Assembly: GCA_900551075.1 (NCBI GenBank)
Contig: URVB01000032.1
Span: 1-41,351, forward strand
Direction of reading: 5' to 3'
Length of the DNA stretch: 41,351 nucleotides
Origin: an uncultured Blautia sp.
GTDB lineage: Bacteria; Bacillota; Clostridia; Lachnospirales; Lachnospiraceae
This document shows, piece after piece, positions 23,810 to 32,114 of this stretch. A program made the translations under genes and the position numbers. Position 1 is the stretch's first letter. The number at the start of each line of letters is the position of its first letter. The notes beneath the pieces were generated by a model. The model saw only the letters and a list, made by a program, of their open reading frames with translations, did no database searches and was not told the DNA's origin.

Positions 23810-25104
23810 ATCCAATAGCAATCGCAGCAATTTTGATGCTTGTTTTACTGTTTTTGAATGTGCCTGTATTCGCAGCGGTACTGGGCGGATGTCTGTCTTA
23901 CTTCCTTTTGAATCCTTCTGCGGGGCTGAGTGGCATGCTTGCAATGCAGCGCGTTATCAGCGGCATGCAGTCTGTGCCGATGCTGGCTGTTCCGTTTTTT
24001 GTGGCAGCAGGTGCGCTGATGAATTATTGCGGTATTACAAAACGAATGCTGAAATTCTGCAAGGTTCTTACAGGTCATATGTACGGCGGACTTGGACAGG
24101 TAAATATTGTGCTTAGTACATTGATGGGCGGTATGTCCGGATCATCTCTGGCAGATGCTGCCATGGAGGCCAGGCTTTTGGTTCCGGATATGGTACAAGC
24201 CGGATATTCGCCCGGATATGCAACTGCGATCACGGCATTCTCCTCTATGATCACACCGCTGATTCCACCCGGAATTGCTGCAATCATTTACGGAAGTGTA
24301 ACGAATACATCCATCGGACGATTGTTTGTGGCAGGCATTGTTCCTGCGGTGATTCTCTGCTTTGCCATGATGACGGTTGTTTCACGCTATTCAAAAAGAA
24401 GAAATATTCCCCGTCTCAGTGAAAAACCCGTCTCCGGAAAAGAACTGTGGGAGTCTTTTAAACCCGCTGTTCTTCCGCTGTGTCTTCCGGTTATTATTAT
24501 CGGCAGTATCCGGCTGGGTATCTGTACACCGACAGAAGCCGGTGCCGTAGCGATTCTTTATGCGCTGATCCTGGGTATTGCTTACAGAGAGATCCGATTT
24601 GATAATATCCTGACCTGTATTCGGGAAACCGTATGCTCTACGGCGTCTATTATGCTGATTGTTGGGGCCGCTACCTGTTTTTCATGGGTTCTGACATGGG
24701 AAAATATTCCGCAGACCATGACTAATTTTCTGATCGGAATCTGCCACAATAAATATATTTTCCTGTTTGCCGTGAATGTTTTCCTTCTCTTTGTCGGGAT
24801 GTTTATTGAAGCTACGGCGGCGCAGATCGTACTTGCACCGATGCTTGTGCCGGTGGCGGTAGCCTTTGGCATCGACCCGGTACATTTCGGAATGGTATTC
24901 ATCTTTAATATGGCCATTGGTTCCCTGACGCCGCCGATGGGTAATCTGATGTTCGTAACGTGCGGCGTTACAAAGTGTCCGACCGAAGATTTCCTGAAGG
25001 ACAGTGTGGTCTTCTATGTGCTGATCTTTGCTGTCCTCATGTTTATGACTTATGTACCGTTGCTTTCTACATGGCTTCCGAATCTGATTTACGGAGCCGC
25101 TTAA
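23806..25104 (+). CDS. dctM: TRAP transporter large permease, DctM type
   Basis: Main transport subunit, 432 residues with about 12 spans of the DctM/ion-transporter superfamily. Typical elements: VPMLAVPFFVAAGALMNYCG near 55-75, the signature LSTLMGGMSGSSLADAAMEA near 104-123, ITPLIPPGIAAIIYG near 148-163, and TPPMGNLMFVTCGV near 374-388. The GMSGSS and TPPMGN hairpins build the sodium and substrate sites. No frame damage. It completes dctPQM; the hydrolase gene follows after 27 bases and should be co-transcribed. Confidence 0.95.
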   Translation: MNPIAIAAILMLVLLFLNVPVFAAVLGGCLSYFLLNPSAGLSGMLAMQRVISGMQSVPMLAVPFFVAAGALMNYCGITKRMLKFCKVLTGHMYGGLGQVNIVLSTLMGGMSGSSLADAAMEARLLVPDMVQAGYSPGYATAITAFSSMITPLIPPGIAAIIYGSVTNTSIGRLFVAGIVPAVILCFAMMTVVSRYSKRRNIPRLSEKPVSGKELWESFKPAVLPLCLPVIIIGSIRLGICTPTEAGAVAILYALILGIAYREIRFDNILTCIRETVCSTASIMLIVGAATCFSWVLTWENIPQTMTNFLIGICHNKYIFLFAVNVFLLFVGMFIEATAAQIVLAPMLVPVAVAFGIDPVHFGMVFIFNMAIGSLTPPMGNLMFVTCGVTKCPTEDFLKDSVVFYVLIFAVLMFMTYVPLLSTWLPNLIYGAA

Positions 25105-25131
25105 TATCTGCAAAGAACAGGAGACAAAGAG

Positions 25132-26109
25132 ATGAGGATAATCAGAACCGTGCTTGGAGATATTCCGTCAGACCGGATTGGTGCTACGGATTCTCATGAT
25201 CATCTTATCAGAAGCGGCGGGCCGGAGGTCAGGCTCGATCCGGCATTTCTGATGGATGATGTGGAGGCTGCAAAGAAAGAGTTTGGAAGGTTTCTTGATG
25301 CAGGCGGCAGAACAATGGTGTGTATGGACCCCATCGGCTGCGGCAGAAATGTAACAAAGATGCTGGAAATTGCAAATGCGTATAAAGACCGTGGGAATAT
25401 CGTGATGACTACCGGATTTCAAAAGGGCAGTAATTACTGTCAGAACACTTCGTTTCTTGCGACTGTGGATGTAAAGAGGATTGCAGAATACATGATCGCC
25501 GAAGTAGAGGAGGGTATGGATCTTCACAGCTATAACGGACCGTATGTGGAGCGGACCCAAGCAAAAGCGGGGCTGATCAAAGCGGGAACCAGTTATCGTA
25601 TCATTACAAAGCTGGAGCAGAAAGCATTGGCAGTGGCAGCAATTACTCAGAAAGAAACGGGATGTCCGATTTCCGTGCATACGGATTTCGGCACGATGGG
25701 ACTGGAAATTCTGGATGAGATCGAAGTGAATGGCGGAAGTGCGGAACGAACAGTTCTCTGCCATATGCAGCGCAATCCTGATGTCTGGTATTATGCGGAA
25801 ATTCTGGACAGAGGCGCGACCCTCTGTTTTGATGAGCCGAACAAGGCTGCCTACCGTCCGGATACGGAAATTGCCGGCAATATTAAATGGCTGATGGACC
25901 GGGGATATGGAAAACAGATTGTTCTAGGGATGGATGCAGGCAGGGTTGAGGGGCTTGCATCTTACCGTGAGCCCGCAGGAAAGGCCAATGGTCTGGAATA
26001 TTTGCTTACGAGATTTGTTCCGCTGCTGCGGAAAATGGACGTAACGGAAGAGCAGATTCAGGATCTGCTTGAAAATAATCCATCAAGGGCTTTTTCGATT
26101 GAAATATAA
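25132..26109 (+). CDS. Phosphotriesterase-family metal hydrolase (probable lactonase or esterase)
   Basis: Binuclear-metal amidohydrolase-fold enzyme of the phosphotriesterase-related group, 325 residues. Metal ligands expected for the family are all visible: H22 and H24 in ATDSHDHLI, the bridging Lys in AGLIKAGTSY near 145, His in CPISVHTDFG near 182, His in VLCHMQRNPD near 211, and the catalytic Asp in IVLGMDAGR near 264. Relatives hydrolyse lactones, esters or phosphosugar derivatives. Behind dctPQM and near glycerate kinase and a CdaR-type regulator, the best inference is opening of an imported sugar-acid lactone or ester. It has an AGGAG site and no terminator immediately after it. Confidence 0.88.
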   Translation: MRIIRTVLGDIPSDRIGATDSHDHLIRSGGPEVRLDPAFLMDDVEAAKKEFGRFLDAGGRTMVCMDPIGCGRNVTKMLEIANAYKDRGNIVMTTGFQKGSNYCQNTSFLATVDVKRIAEYMIAEVEEGMDLHSYNGPYVERTQAKAGLIKAGTSYRIITKLEQKALAVAAITQKETGCPISVHTDFGTMGLEILDEIEVNGGSAERTVLCHMQRNPDVWYYAEILDRGATLCFDEPNKAAYRPDTEIAGNIKWLMDRGYGKQIVLGMDAGRVEGLASYREPAGKANGLEYLLTRFVPLLRKMDVTEEQIQDLLENNPSRAFSIEI

Positions 26110-26247
26110 AAATTGCCGGACGATTGCAGCGGGCTGATGAGAAAGGCGCTAAAGGGTCAATTCATTTGGCTGAACAGGCTGTGAAGAGAAAATTGAAAGA
26201 GGGCGGTCATTTTTATTATTTACATATCAAAAAGATGGGGTTATAAT
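26107..26247 (+). pseudogene. Possible C-terminal remnant of a lost gene
   Basis: Right after the hydrolase stop a frame without a start reads IAGRLQRADEKGAKGSIHLA then EQAVKRKLKEGGHFYYLHIK KMGL and stops at 26245-26247. Length, charge pattern and codon use look coding. The family is not recognised. The ferritin promoter lies inside its 3' end. Confidence 0.35.
26219..26247 (+). promoter_or_regulatory. Ferritin promoter
   Basis: TTTACA (26219-26224), 17 bases, then a perfect TATAAT (26242-26247), 33 bases before the ferritin ATG. No Fur-like palindrome was recognised. Confidence 0.7.
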
Positions 26248-26279
26248 AAGCAAAGAGTTTTGGACAGGAGGTACATAAG

Positions 26280-26792
26280 ATGTTAGATAAAAAAGTAGTG
26301 GAGCTGCTGAACCAGCAGGTAAATAAAGAATTTTATTCCGCGTATTTATATCTCGATTTTTCCAATTTTTATTATGGCCATGGGTTAGATGGTTTTGGAA
26401 ACTGGTATAAAATTCAGGCACAGGAAGAACGCGATCATGCCATGCTGTTTATTCAGTATTTGCAGAACAATGGTGAAAGGGTAGAATTAGATGCCATTGG
26501 GAAACCGGATGTAGTTCTGGAAAGTGCGAAGGCTGTTCTGGCTGAAGGATTGAAGCATGAACAGTATGTGACAGGCCTGATTCATAATATTTATGATGCA
26601 GCTTATACAGTTAAGGATTTCCGTACAATGCAGTTTCTTGACTGGTTTGTAAAGGAGCAGGGGGAGGAAGAAACCAATGCGGACAATCTTGTGAAGAAAT
26701 TCGAGCTGTTCGGAGATGATCCGAAGAGCCTCTACATGCTTGACAGTGAGCTTGGCGCAAGAGTGTATTCCGCACCATCGCTGGTATTATAA
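26280..26792 (+). CDS. ftn: Ferritin, non-haem bacterial type
   Basis: Iron-storage protein that oxidises Fe(II) and stores ferric mineral in a 24-subunit shell; 170 residues, typical. Four-helix bundle with ferroxidase ligands E17 (NKEFYSAYLY), E50 and H53 (QEERDHAM), E94, and Q127/E130 in FVKEQGEEE. No haem-binding Met pattern of bacterioferritin is seen. The ATG has an ACAGGAGG site and its own strong promoter. It is monocistronic, ending in a hairpin before htrA. Likely protects against iron-driven oxidative damage. Confidence 0.96.
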   Translation: MLDKKVVELLNQQVNKEFYSAYLYLDFSNFYYGHGLDGFGNWYKIQAQEERDHAMLFIQYLQNNGERVELDAIGKPDVVLESAKAVLAEGLKHEQYVTGLIHNIYDAAYTVKDFRTMQFLDWFVKEQGEEETNADNLVKKFELFGDDPKSLYMLDSELGARVYSAPSLVL

Positions 26793-26859
26793 GCATGAAC
26801 AGGGATAAGGTCATCTGTCCGTGTTATCAGCTCCGTATATAAAACATACAGAAATGACG

Positions 26860-26900
26860 AAGGGAATCCGCAGGGCAAAGCCTGGCAGGTTCCCTTTAAA
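26860..26900 (+). terminator. Terminator after the ferritin gene
   Basis: AAGGGAA (26860-26866) pairs with TTCCCTT (26890-26896) around a GC-rich inner region, followed by TAAATTTAA. The T run is interrupted. Confidence 0.55.
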
Positions 26901-27000
26901 TTTAACAATTTCATCACAATTTTCCCACAAAGAAGACACAAATTCTTTCTATACTCGAAACATAAAAAATGAGCAGAGATTTCCAAGGAGGGGATTTTTT

Positions 27001-28422
27001 ATGAAGGATAGAAATGAACAAATGAAACGAATAGTAAAAAAGGGCGCAGGCATCAGCTTATGTGCAGTACTGGCAGGAGGTCTTGCAGCAGGTGCCTTTG
27101 AGGGAGTCAATACGCTGACCGGCTGGAATCAGTCCAGGCAGGTAGAGGCAGCAGTGAAGGCGGACAGTGACGTGATGCTTTTGAAATCGGAATCAAAATC
27201 TGAATCTGCGGGTAAGGGAAGTCTTGATGTTTCCGATATTGTAGAAGAGGCAATGCCTTCGGTCGTTTCCATTACAACGAAGTCCCTGCAGGAAGTGCAG
27301 GAAATATATGGAATTTTCGGATATCAGCAGGGGTATTCAACTCAGCAGGAGGTAGAAGGCAGCGGTTCCGGCATCATTATCGGGAAGAATGATGAGCAGC
27401 TTTTGATTGCAACCAATTATCATGTAGTAGAGGGCGCGGATAAGGTATCCGTTTCCTTCATCGATGGAGAAAGCTATGAAGCATCTGTCAGAGGATTTGA
27501 TGAGGATAAAGACCTTGCGGTTGTATCTGTAGTGTTAAAGGATATTTCTGATGATACGCTTAAGGAAATTGCAGTAGCTTCTATAGGAAGCTCGGATGAT
27601 TTGAAAGTAGGGGAACAGGTGCTGGCAATCGGAAATGCACTTGGTTACGGTCAGTCTGTTACAACCGGTATTGTCAGTGCAAAGAATCGCAGAATGGATG
27701 GAAATCAAAACTTTGATGAAGATAGTGACGGGGTAAATCTGATCCAGACAGATGCAGCGATCAATCCCGGGAACAGCGGCGGTGCATTGCTGAATATGAA
27801 CGGCGAGGTAGTAGGAATCAATTCTGCGAAGCTTGCTTCCACAGAAGTAGAGGGTATGGGATATGCCATTGCAATCTCCGATGTAGCCGATATTCTGCAG
27901 AATCTGATGAATGAGACGCCCAGGGATAAGGTGGAAAACGGCTCACATGGCGTTCTGAATATTAAGGGGACTACGGTCAGTGAGGAAGCAGTTCAGGTTT
28001 ATGGAATACCGGAAGGTGTATTTGTTGCGGAGGTGACGGAAGGCGGAGCGGCTGAGAATGCGGGAATTAAAGAAAATATGGTCATCACGAACTTCGATGG
28101 AAAGAGAGTAAGATCCATTGAATCTCTGGTGGAATTGCTGGAATACTATGAACCGGGCGAGGAGATTGATGTAACGGTAGAGGTTATGGATGGTGAAGGC
28201 TATAAGGAGAAGACAGTAACAGTAACGCTTGGAGAGAACACGGACACAGAAGAGAACAGTAAGGACGAGGAAGAACAGAAGGACAGCAGCAAAGAAAGTG
28301 GGGATAAAGAAAGTCAGGATGATGAGGAATCAGATGAGGATTCCGGAAGCATCTTTGAGGACTGGGAGCGTGATAAGGAAGACGTTCCGGATATTCAGGA
28401 ATTTTTCCGGCAGTGGCAGTAA
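27001..28422 (+). CDS. htrA: HtrA/DegP-like membrane-anchored serine protease with PDZ domain
   Basis: Surface quality-control protease, 473 residues from the ATG at 27001, which has CAAGGAGGGG upstream; the frame is open for 60 more codons but these hold the ferritin terminator. An N-terminal signal anchor spans about 16-35. The S1C trypsin fold has H141 (ATNYHVVEG), D171 (EDKDLAVV) and S259 (NPGNSGGALL), all present. A PDZ domain lies at about 340-420 (GVFVAEVTEGGAAENAGIKE). The tail after 420 is a highly acidic, low-complexity Ser/Glu/Asp/Lys region ending GSIFEDWERDK, unusual but common in clostridial copies. A TATACT at 26950-26955 is the likely -10. Confidence 0.95.
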   Translation: MKDRNEQMKRIVKKGAGISLCAVLAGGLAAGAFEGVNTLTGWNQSRQVEAAVKADSDVMLLKSESKSESAGKGSLDVSDIVEEAMPSVVSITTKSLQEVQEIYGIFGYQQGYSTQQEVEGSGSGIIIGKNDEQLLIATNYHVVEGADKVSVSFIDGESYEASVRGFDEDKDLAVVSVVLKDISDDTLKEIAVASIGSSDDLKVGEQVLAIGNALGYGQSVTTGIVSAKNRRMDGNQNFDEDSDGVNLIQTDAAINPGNSGGALLNMNGEVVGINSAKLASTEVEGMGYAIAISDVADILQNLMNETPRDKVENGSHGVLNIKGTTVSEEAVQVYGIPEGVFVAEVTEGGAAENAGIKENMVITNFDGKRVRSIESLVELLEYYEPGEEIDVTVEVMDGEGYKEKTVTVTLGENTDTEENSKDEEEQKDSSKESGDKESQDDEESDEDSGSIFEDWERDKEDVPDIQEFFRQWQ

Positions 28423-28441
28423 AAGAAGCGAAATATACAAG

Positions 28442-28495
28442 AGGAGCCGAAGCTTCACATAGATATTCGTATCTGTGGAGCTACGGCTCCTTTTT
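28442..28495 (+). terminator. Strong terminator after htrA
   Basis: AGGAGCCG-a-AGCTTCACA pairs with TGTGGAGCT-ac-CGGCTCCT, a long stem with small bulges, followed by TTTTT (28491-28495). Confidence 0.85.
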
Positions 28496-28574
28496 CTGTT
28501 TTATAGAAATACATTGCATGTTGTTACATAATTCAGTAAATCTTGTTTAAAAAGGGATTGAGGGGGAAGTAATA

Positions 28575-28603
28575 TTGAAAGAGACTTAAAGGTTTGCTAT
28601 ACT
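28575..28603 (+). promoter_or_regulatory. Promoter of the nucleoside hydrolase/exonuclease unit
   Basis: TTGAAA (28575-28580), 17 bases, TATACT (28598-28603). Transcription should begin near 28611, at the edge of the hairpin described next. Confidence 0.7.
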
Positions 28604-28613
28604 GAATAAGGCT

Positions 28614-28671
28614 GGTACATCGTTTGGCGAATAAGGTAGGAAAAAGCCATCTGTTTGTCAAACGATGTACC
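28614..28671 (+). promoter_or_regulatory. Hairpin at the 5' end of the nucleoside hydrolase mRNA, or operator
   Basis: GGTACATCGTTTG (28614-28626) and CAAACGATGTACC (28659-28671) are perfect 13-base inverted repeats with a 32-base loop rich in purines. As RNA they form a 13-bp stem at the very 5' end of the transcript, ending 30 bases before the ATG. They could stabilise the mRNA or act as a sensor. As DNA they could be two repressor half-sites. No T run follows, so it is not a simple terminator. Confidence 0.5.
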
Positions 28672-28701
28672 GGACAGAATAGAAATGAGGATTAGCGAAA
28701 A

Positions 28702-29682
28702 ATGAAGAGAAGAAAAATCTTTATGGACTGTGATCCGGGGGTAGATGATGCAATCGCATTGGCATTTGCCGCAGCTCATCCGGATGCTTTGGAATTATTG
28801 GCAGTAACTACGGTAAGCGGAAATCAGACGGTTGATAAGGTAACAGAAAATGCACTCAGGCTGGTGGATTTTTATGGATTAGATATACCGGTCGCCAGGG
28901 GAATGGAAGGTCCGATCGTCAGAGAGCCTCTGTATGCACCGGAAATCCATGGCGAAACAGGGCTGGGGCAATGTGTGCTGCCGGATACCTCGTGCCGTGC
29001 AGTGGAGGAGCATGCGGTTCTTTATCTGCACAGAAGATTGATGGAGCTTCCAAAAGGAGAGAAGGCAACCCTGGTTCCTACAGGACCTCTGACGAACATT
29101 GCCGTGCTTCTAAAGCTCTTTCCTGAGGTGAAGACGAAAATCAGGGAAATCGTCTTTATGGGCGGCGCAGTGTGCGGTGGCAATATTACCATTTCTGCGG
29201 AATTTAATATGTATGTGGACCCTGAGGCAGCGAGAATTGTATTTCATGCAGGGCTTCCATTGGTAATGTGCGGTCTTGATGTTACAAATAAGTGCACGCT
29301 GAAGCGGAGTCAGGTAATGAAGCTTTGTCAGTCCGGCAATCCGGTAGCAAAGGTCTGCGGAGATATGGCGGGTTTTGTACTGGAGCATACATCTGATAAA
29401 TATCGGGGCGAGACAAGCGTCCATGATGCGGTGCCTTTCATGTATCTGCTTTACCCTGAGATATTTAAAACGGAAAGGACTATTTTGGAAATGGATTGCT
29501 CACAAGGAGCTGCGCGGGGAACGACTCTGTGCGGCTATCATTGGTGGGAACGCCAGGAGGAAGAAACCAATGCCTTTGTTCTTAAGGACGTGGACAGCAG
29601 CAAATTTCAGGAATATCTGATCACTGCCCTGTATGAGCTTGGAGAAATTACAGCAGGCAGAAAAGAAGGAAGAGATTCATGA
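28702..29682 (+). CDS. Inosine-uridine-preferring nucleoside hydrolase
   Basis: Hydrolyses the N-glycosidic bond of ribonucleosides to base and ribose; 326 residues, normal for the IUNH family. The calcium-binding DCDPGVDDAIALAFA is at 9-23, TTVSGNQTVDKVTENALRL and VPTGPLTNIAVLLK follow, then the FNMYVDPEAARIVFHAGLPL segment and the C-terminal catalytic loop with the metal Asp in TSVHDAVPF. It complements the damaged copy at 15719, which keeps only the first 23 residues of this family. It overlaps the exonuclease gene by four bases (ATGA). The start follows GAGGATTAGCG, a moderate ribosome site. Confidence 0.95.
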   Translation: MKRRKIFMDCDPGVDDAIALAFAAAHPDALELLAVTTVSGNQTVDKVTENALRLVDFYGLDIPVARGMEGPIVREPLYAPEIHGETGLGQCVLPDTSCRAVEEHAVLYLHRRLMELPKGEKATLVPTGPLTNIAVLLKLFPEVKTKIREIVFMGGAVCGGNITISAEFNMYVDPEAARIVFHAGLPLVMCGLDVTNKCTLKRSQVMKLCQSGNPVAKVCGDMAGFVLEHTSDKYRGETSVHDAVPFMYLLYPEIFKTERTILEMDCSQGAARGTTLCGYHWWERQEEETNAFVLKDVDSSKFQEYLITALYELGEITAGRKEGRDS

Positions 29683-30638
29683 ATGGTATTGTTTTTGATT
29701 TGGAATGGAACCAAAGTCCCGGAGGAAAGAAGTATTCCAACAGCAGGCTGCCTTTTGAGATCATAGAGATCGGGGCAGTCAGGCTGAATGAAAAGGGAGA
29801 GAACACCGGCTGTTTTCAAAGATTGATCAAGCCTCAGGTATATAATTGGATTCATGACAGTATCCATGAGGTCATTCATATGAATTACCGGGATTTAAAG
29901 GATGGAGTTCCCTTTTCTCAGGCTGTTGAGGAATTTCTGGTATGGTGCGGTTCTGAATTTTCGTTTTTTACCTGGGGAAATCAGGACGTGATGGAGCTGC
30001 AGAGAAATATGAAATACTATGGGAAGCTTTCTCTGCTGCCCGGACCTGTCACATATTATGATGTGCAGAAGCTGTACAGTATCCAATATGAGAACAGAAA
30101 GGCACGCAGAGCTTTGGAATATGCCATAGATCATTTGGAAATCGAAAAGAACCAGGGCTTTCACAGGGCGCTTGCGGATGCTTATTATACGGCGGAGGTG
30201 CTGAAGCATATAGAAAAATCCAGTGTTCTTTTGAATTCCTCCATAGATGTTTATCAGAACCCAAAGAAGAAAAAGGAAGAAATCCATATTTCTTATCCTA
30301 CCTATGACAAATTTGTTTCCAGAGAGTTTTTAAGCAGGGAAAAAGCCATGAAGGACCGGGAAGTAATAAGCGTCCGGTGCCCGGCCTGCCGGCAGCTTAC
30401 GAAACGGAAAATCCGATGGTTTATTAATAATTCCAAAATTTACGAAAGTATATCCTTTTGTCAGGAGCATGGTTATGTCAAAGGAAAGATCAGAATCCGG
30501 AAGACAGATGAAGAGAAATACTATGCGATTAAAACGATAAAAAATGTGGATGTGGAAAAAGCGGAGGAAATCCGGCAAAAACGCGAATCCCTCCGCCGTA
30601 AAAAGCAGATGAAAAAGTTATCAGAGAAGGAGGTCTGA
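29679..30638 (+). CDS. DEDD-type 3'-5' exonuclease (KapD-like) with C-terminal zinc-ribbon-like region
   Basis: 319 residues. The exonuclease domain (1-185) shows Exo I FDLEWNQ (D7, E9), Exo II WGNQDVMELQRNMKYYG near 98-115, and Exo III HRALADAYYTAEVL near 162-175 with the His and Asp. This is the RNase T/DnaQ fold, closest in style to KapD-like exonucleases. A basic C-terminal part includes VRCPACRQLTKRKIRWFINN and a later CQEHGY, a possible zinc or RNA-binding unit. It is translationally coupled to nucleoside hydrolase, suggesting joint nucleic-acid or nucleoside recycling. Its end overlaps the convergent dacF-type gene by 18 bases. Confidence 0.85.
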   Translation: MNGIVFDLEWNQSPGGKKYSNSRLPFEIIEIGAVRLNEKGENTGCFQRLIKPQVYNWIHDSIHEVIHMNYRDLKDGVPFSQAVEEFLVWCGSEFSFFTWGNQDVMELQRNMKYYGKLSLLPGPVTYYDVQKLYSIQYENRKARRALEYAIDHLEIEKNQGFHRALADAYYTAEVLKHIEKSSVLLNSSIDVYQNPKKKKEEIHISYPTYDKFVSREFLSREKAMKDREVISVRCPACRQLTKRKIRWFINNSKIYESISFCQEHGYVKGKIRIRKTDEEKYYAIKTIKNVDVEKAEEIRQKRESLRRKKQMKKLSEKEV

Positions 30639-31868
30639 AAGAATCTCCCTTTGATATTGCATACCCCAGCCAACCATTTGACCGTTATAGTAATATTTAC
30701 TCTTGAGCCGGTAAGGGCCGACAGAATTGAAGAGCAGGGCCTGCTTTTTCTGGAGCCTGCTCACATCAGTTCCAAGAGGAACCGTTACATATACACGCCG
30801 CTGGTAATAGAAAGGATAAGTGTCTCCACTGTTTTTGAGGAGATATTTTTCGCAGGGCAGATGTTTTTTGAAAACAGGTTCCTTTTGCAGCTTGAGATCC
30901 ACCTTTTCGAAACTGTTAAAGCCGTAATCCAGAAGCGCGGCGGTGTCGGAATATGCGCCGTTTACGGATTTTAAAACAACGGCCATGAGAATGGTGTCGC
31001 CTCTTTTGGCAAAGGTTACAAGGGTGCTTCCGGCAACCTCCGTGTAGCCTGTTTTGCCCCCGAGAACGCCTTCATAAGCGTAATCCCTGCCGGCCATCAT
31101 TTTATGATGATTCAGGAGGTATCTGGTTTCCGGCTGCTTGTTGGTAGGCGGAAGCTCGAAATAATCTGTTGTGGTAAATCCCCGGAACCGGGGATTGAAC
31201 CAGGCGGCCCTGGCTATTTTTGCCATGTCATTGGCAGTGGTGTAATGGGTCTCATCCGGCAATCCGTTGGGATTGTTGAAGTGCGTGTTGGTACAGCCGA
31301 GCTGCTTCGCACGTTGATTCATAAGTTCAACGAATTTTTTGACAGAGCCGGAGGTTTCCTGGGCAATGGCAAGAGACATTTCGTTGGCAGATTCCAGCAT
31401 GACGGCCATCAATGCCTGATATACGGTGAATTGCTCATCTGTTTCCGCGTAAATGCTGGAGCTTCCCGACTCGATGCCGTAAGCTGCGCTCTCAGAAACC
31501 ACCATGTTTTTACTCAGGGGCAGATTTTCACAGGCCAGCAATGTGGTCATAATCTTGGTGATGCTGGCAGGATATTGTTTTTTGTCGGCATTTTTGGCAT
31601 AGAGGACGGCCTCGGTGACAACATCCATAAGAATGGCGGACTCAGCCTCGATCTTTGGTCCCTCCGGCCAGCCCTCAATGGCATCCGTGTCAGCAGCCTG
31701 AGAATAGAATTCCGTATGTGGATTCGAAGCAGGTGTCGGTGCGGCGCCCTCTTCGTAGTAACCATCCGTTTCAGCGGCAAAAGTAAAGGCCGGCTGAGCT
31801 GCAAACAGGCCTGTACAGAGCAGCAGACCTGTAATACGCCGCAGTAATCGCAGATTCTTTTTTATCAT
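30621..31868 (-). CDS. dacF: D-alanyl-D-alanine carboxypeptidase (DacF/PBP5-like)
   Basis: Exported penicillin-binding protein that trims the terminal D-Ala from peptidoglycan stem peptides. The start is taken at the ATG at 31868 (MIKKNLRLLRRITGLLLCTG), giving 415 residues; a TTG 36 bases upstream is possible. A signal peptide runs to about residue 30 (FAAE). The three active-site motifs are SITK in YPASITKIMTT near 110, SAN in MLESANEMSLA near 160, and KTG in VLGGKTGYTEVAGST near 265. A PBP5_C-like domain fills the end. The promoter is an extended -10 TGGTATAAT with TATAAT at 31939-31934. Monocistronic. Confidence 0.94.
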   Translation of the reverse strand: MIKKNLRLLRRITGLLLCTGLFAAQPAFTFAAETDGYYEEGAAPTPASNPHTEFYSQAADTDAIEGWPEGPKIEAESAILMDVVTEAVLYAKNADKKQYPASITKIMTTLLACENLPLSKNMVVSESAAYGIESGSSSIYAETDEQFTVYQALMAVMLESANEMSLAIAQETSGSVKKFVELMNQRAKQLGCTNTHFNNPNGLPDETHYTTANDMAKIARAAWFNPRFRGFTTTDYFELPPTNKQPETRYLLNHHKMMAGRDYAYEGVLGGKTGYTEVAGSTLVTFAKRGDTILMAVVLKSVNGAYSDTAALLDYGFNSFEKVDLKLQKEPVFKKHLPCEKYLLKNSGDTYPFYYQRRVYVTVPLGTDVSRLQKKQALLFNSVGPYRLKSKYYYNGQMVGWGMQYQREILSDLLL

Positions 31869-32056
31869 ATACAACAACCCTTCATTTGTTATTTTTCCCC
31901 TCAAATCAATGTTTTTTGCAGTGCCTACGGGACATTATACCATTATTTGTCAACGAAAACCACTCTTACACTTATTAAATTTCTGTATACAGATTCTTAT
32001 TTAGGTGAAAAAAACGTTGTTTGGGAGCGGAAAGCGTTTGTATTGCAAAAAAACAC

Positions 32057-32086
32057 TTGACATATGGATTTTCCTACCCTTATAAT
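32057..32086 (+). promoter_or_regulatory. Promoter of the T-box-ileS transcript
   Basis: TTGACA (32057-32062), 18 bases, then TATAAT (32081-32086), both perfect hexamers. Confidence 0.8.
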
Positions 32087-32114
32087 ATAGCCGCACACGA
32101 AAAAATATGCAAAA

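Noticed and set aside
26821..27000. 60-codon N-terminal extension of HtrA
   Set aside because: It would be translated through the ferritin terminator hairpin and the promoter; the ATG at 27001 has an excellent ribosome site and starts a proper signal anchor.
31104..31847. 247-codon plus-strand frame inside the dacF-type gene
   Set aside because: Antisense to a carboxypeptidase with all three active-site motifs; no supporting start signal.
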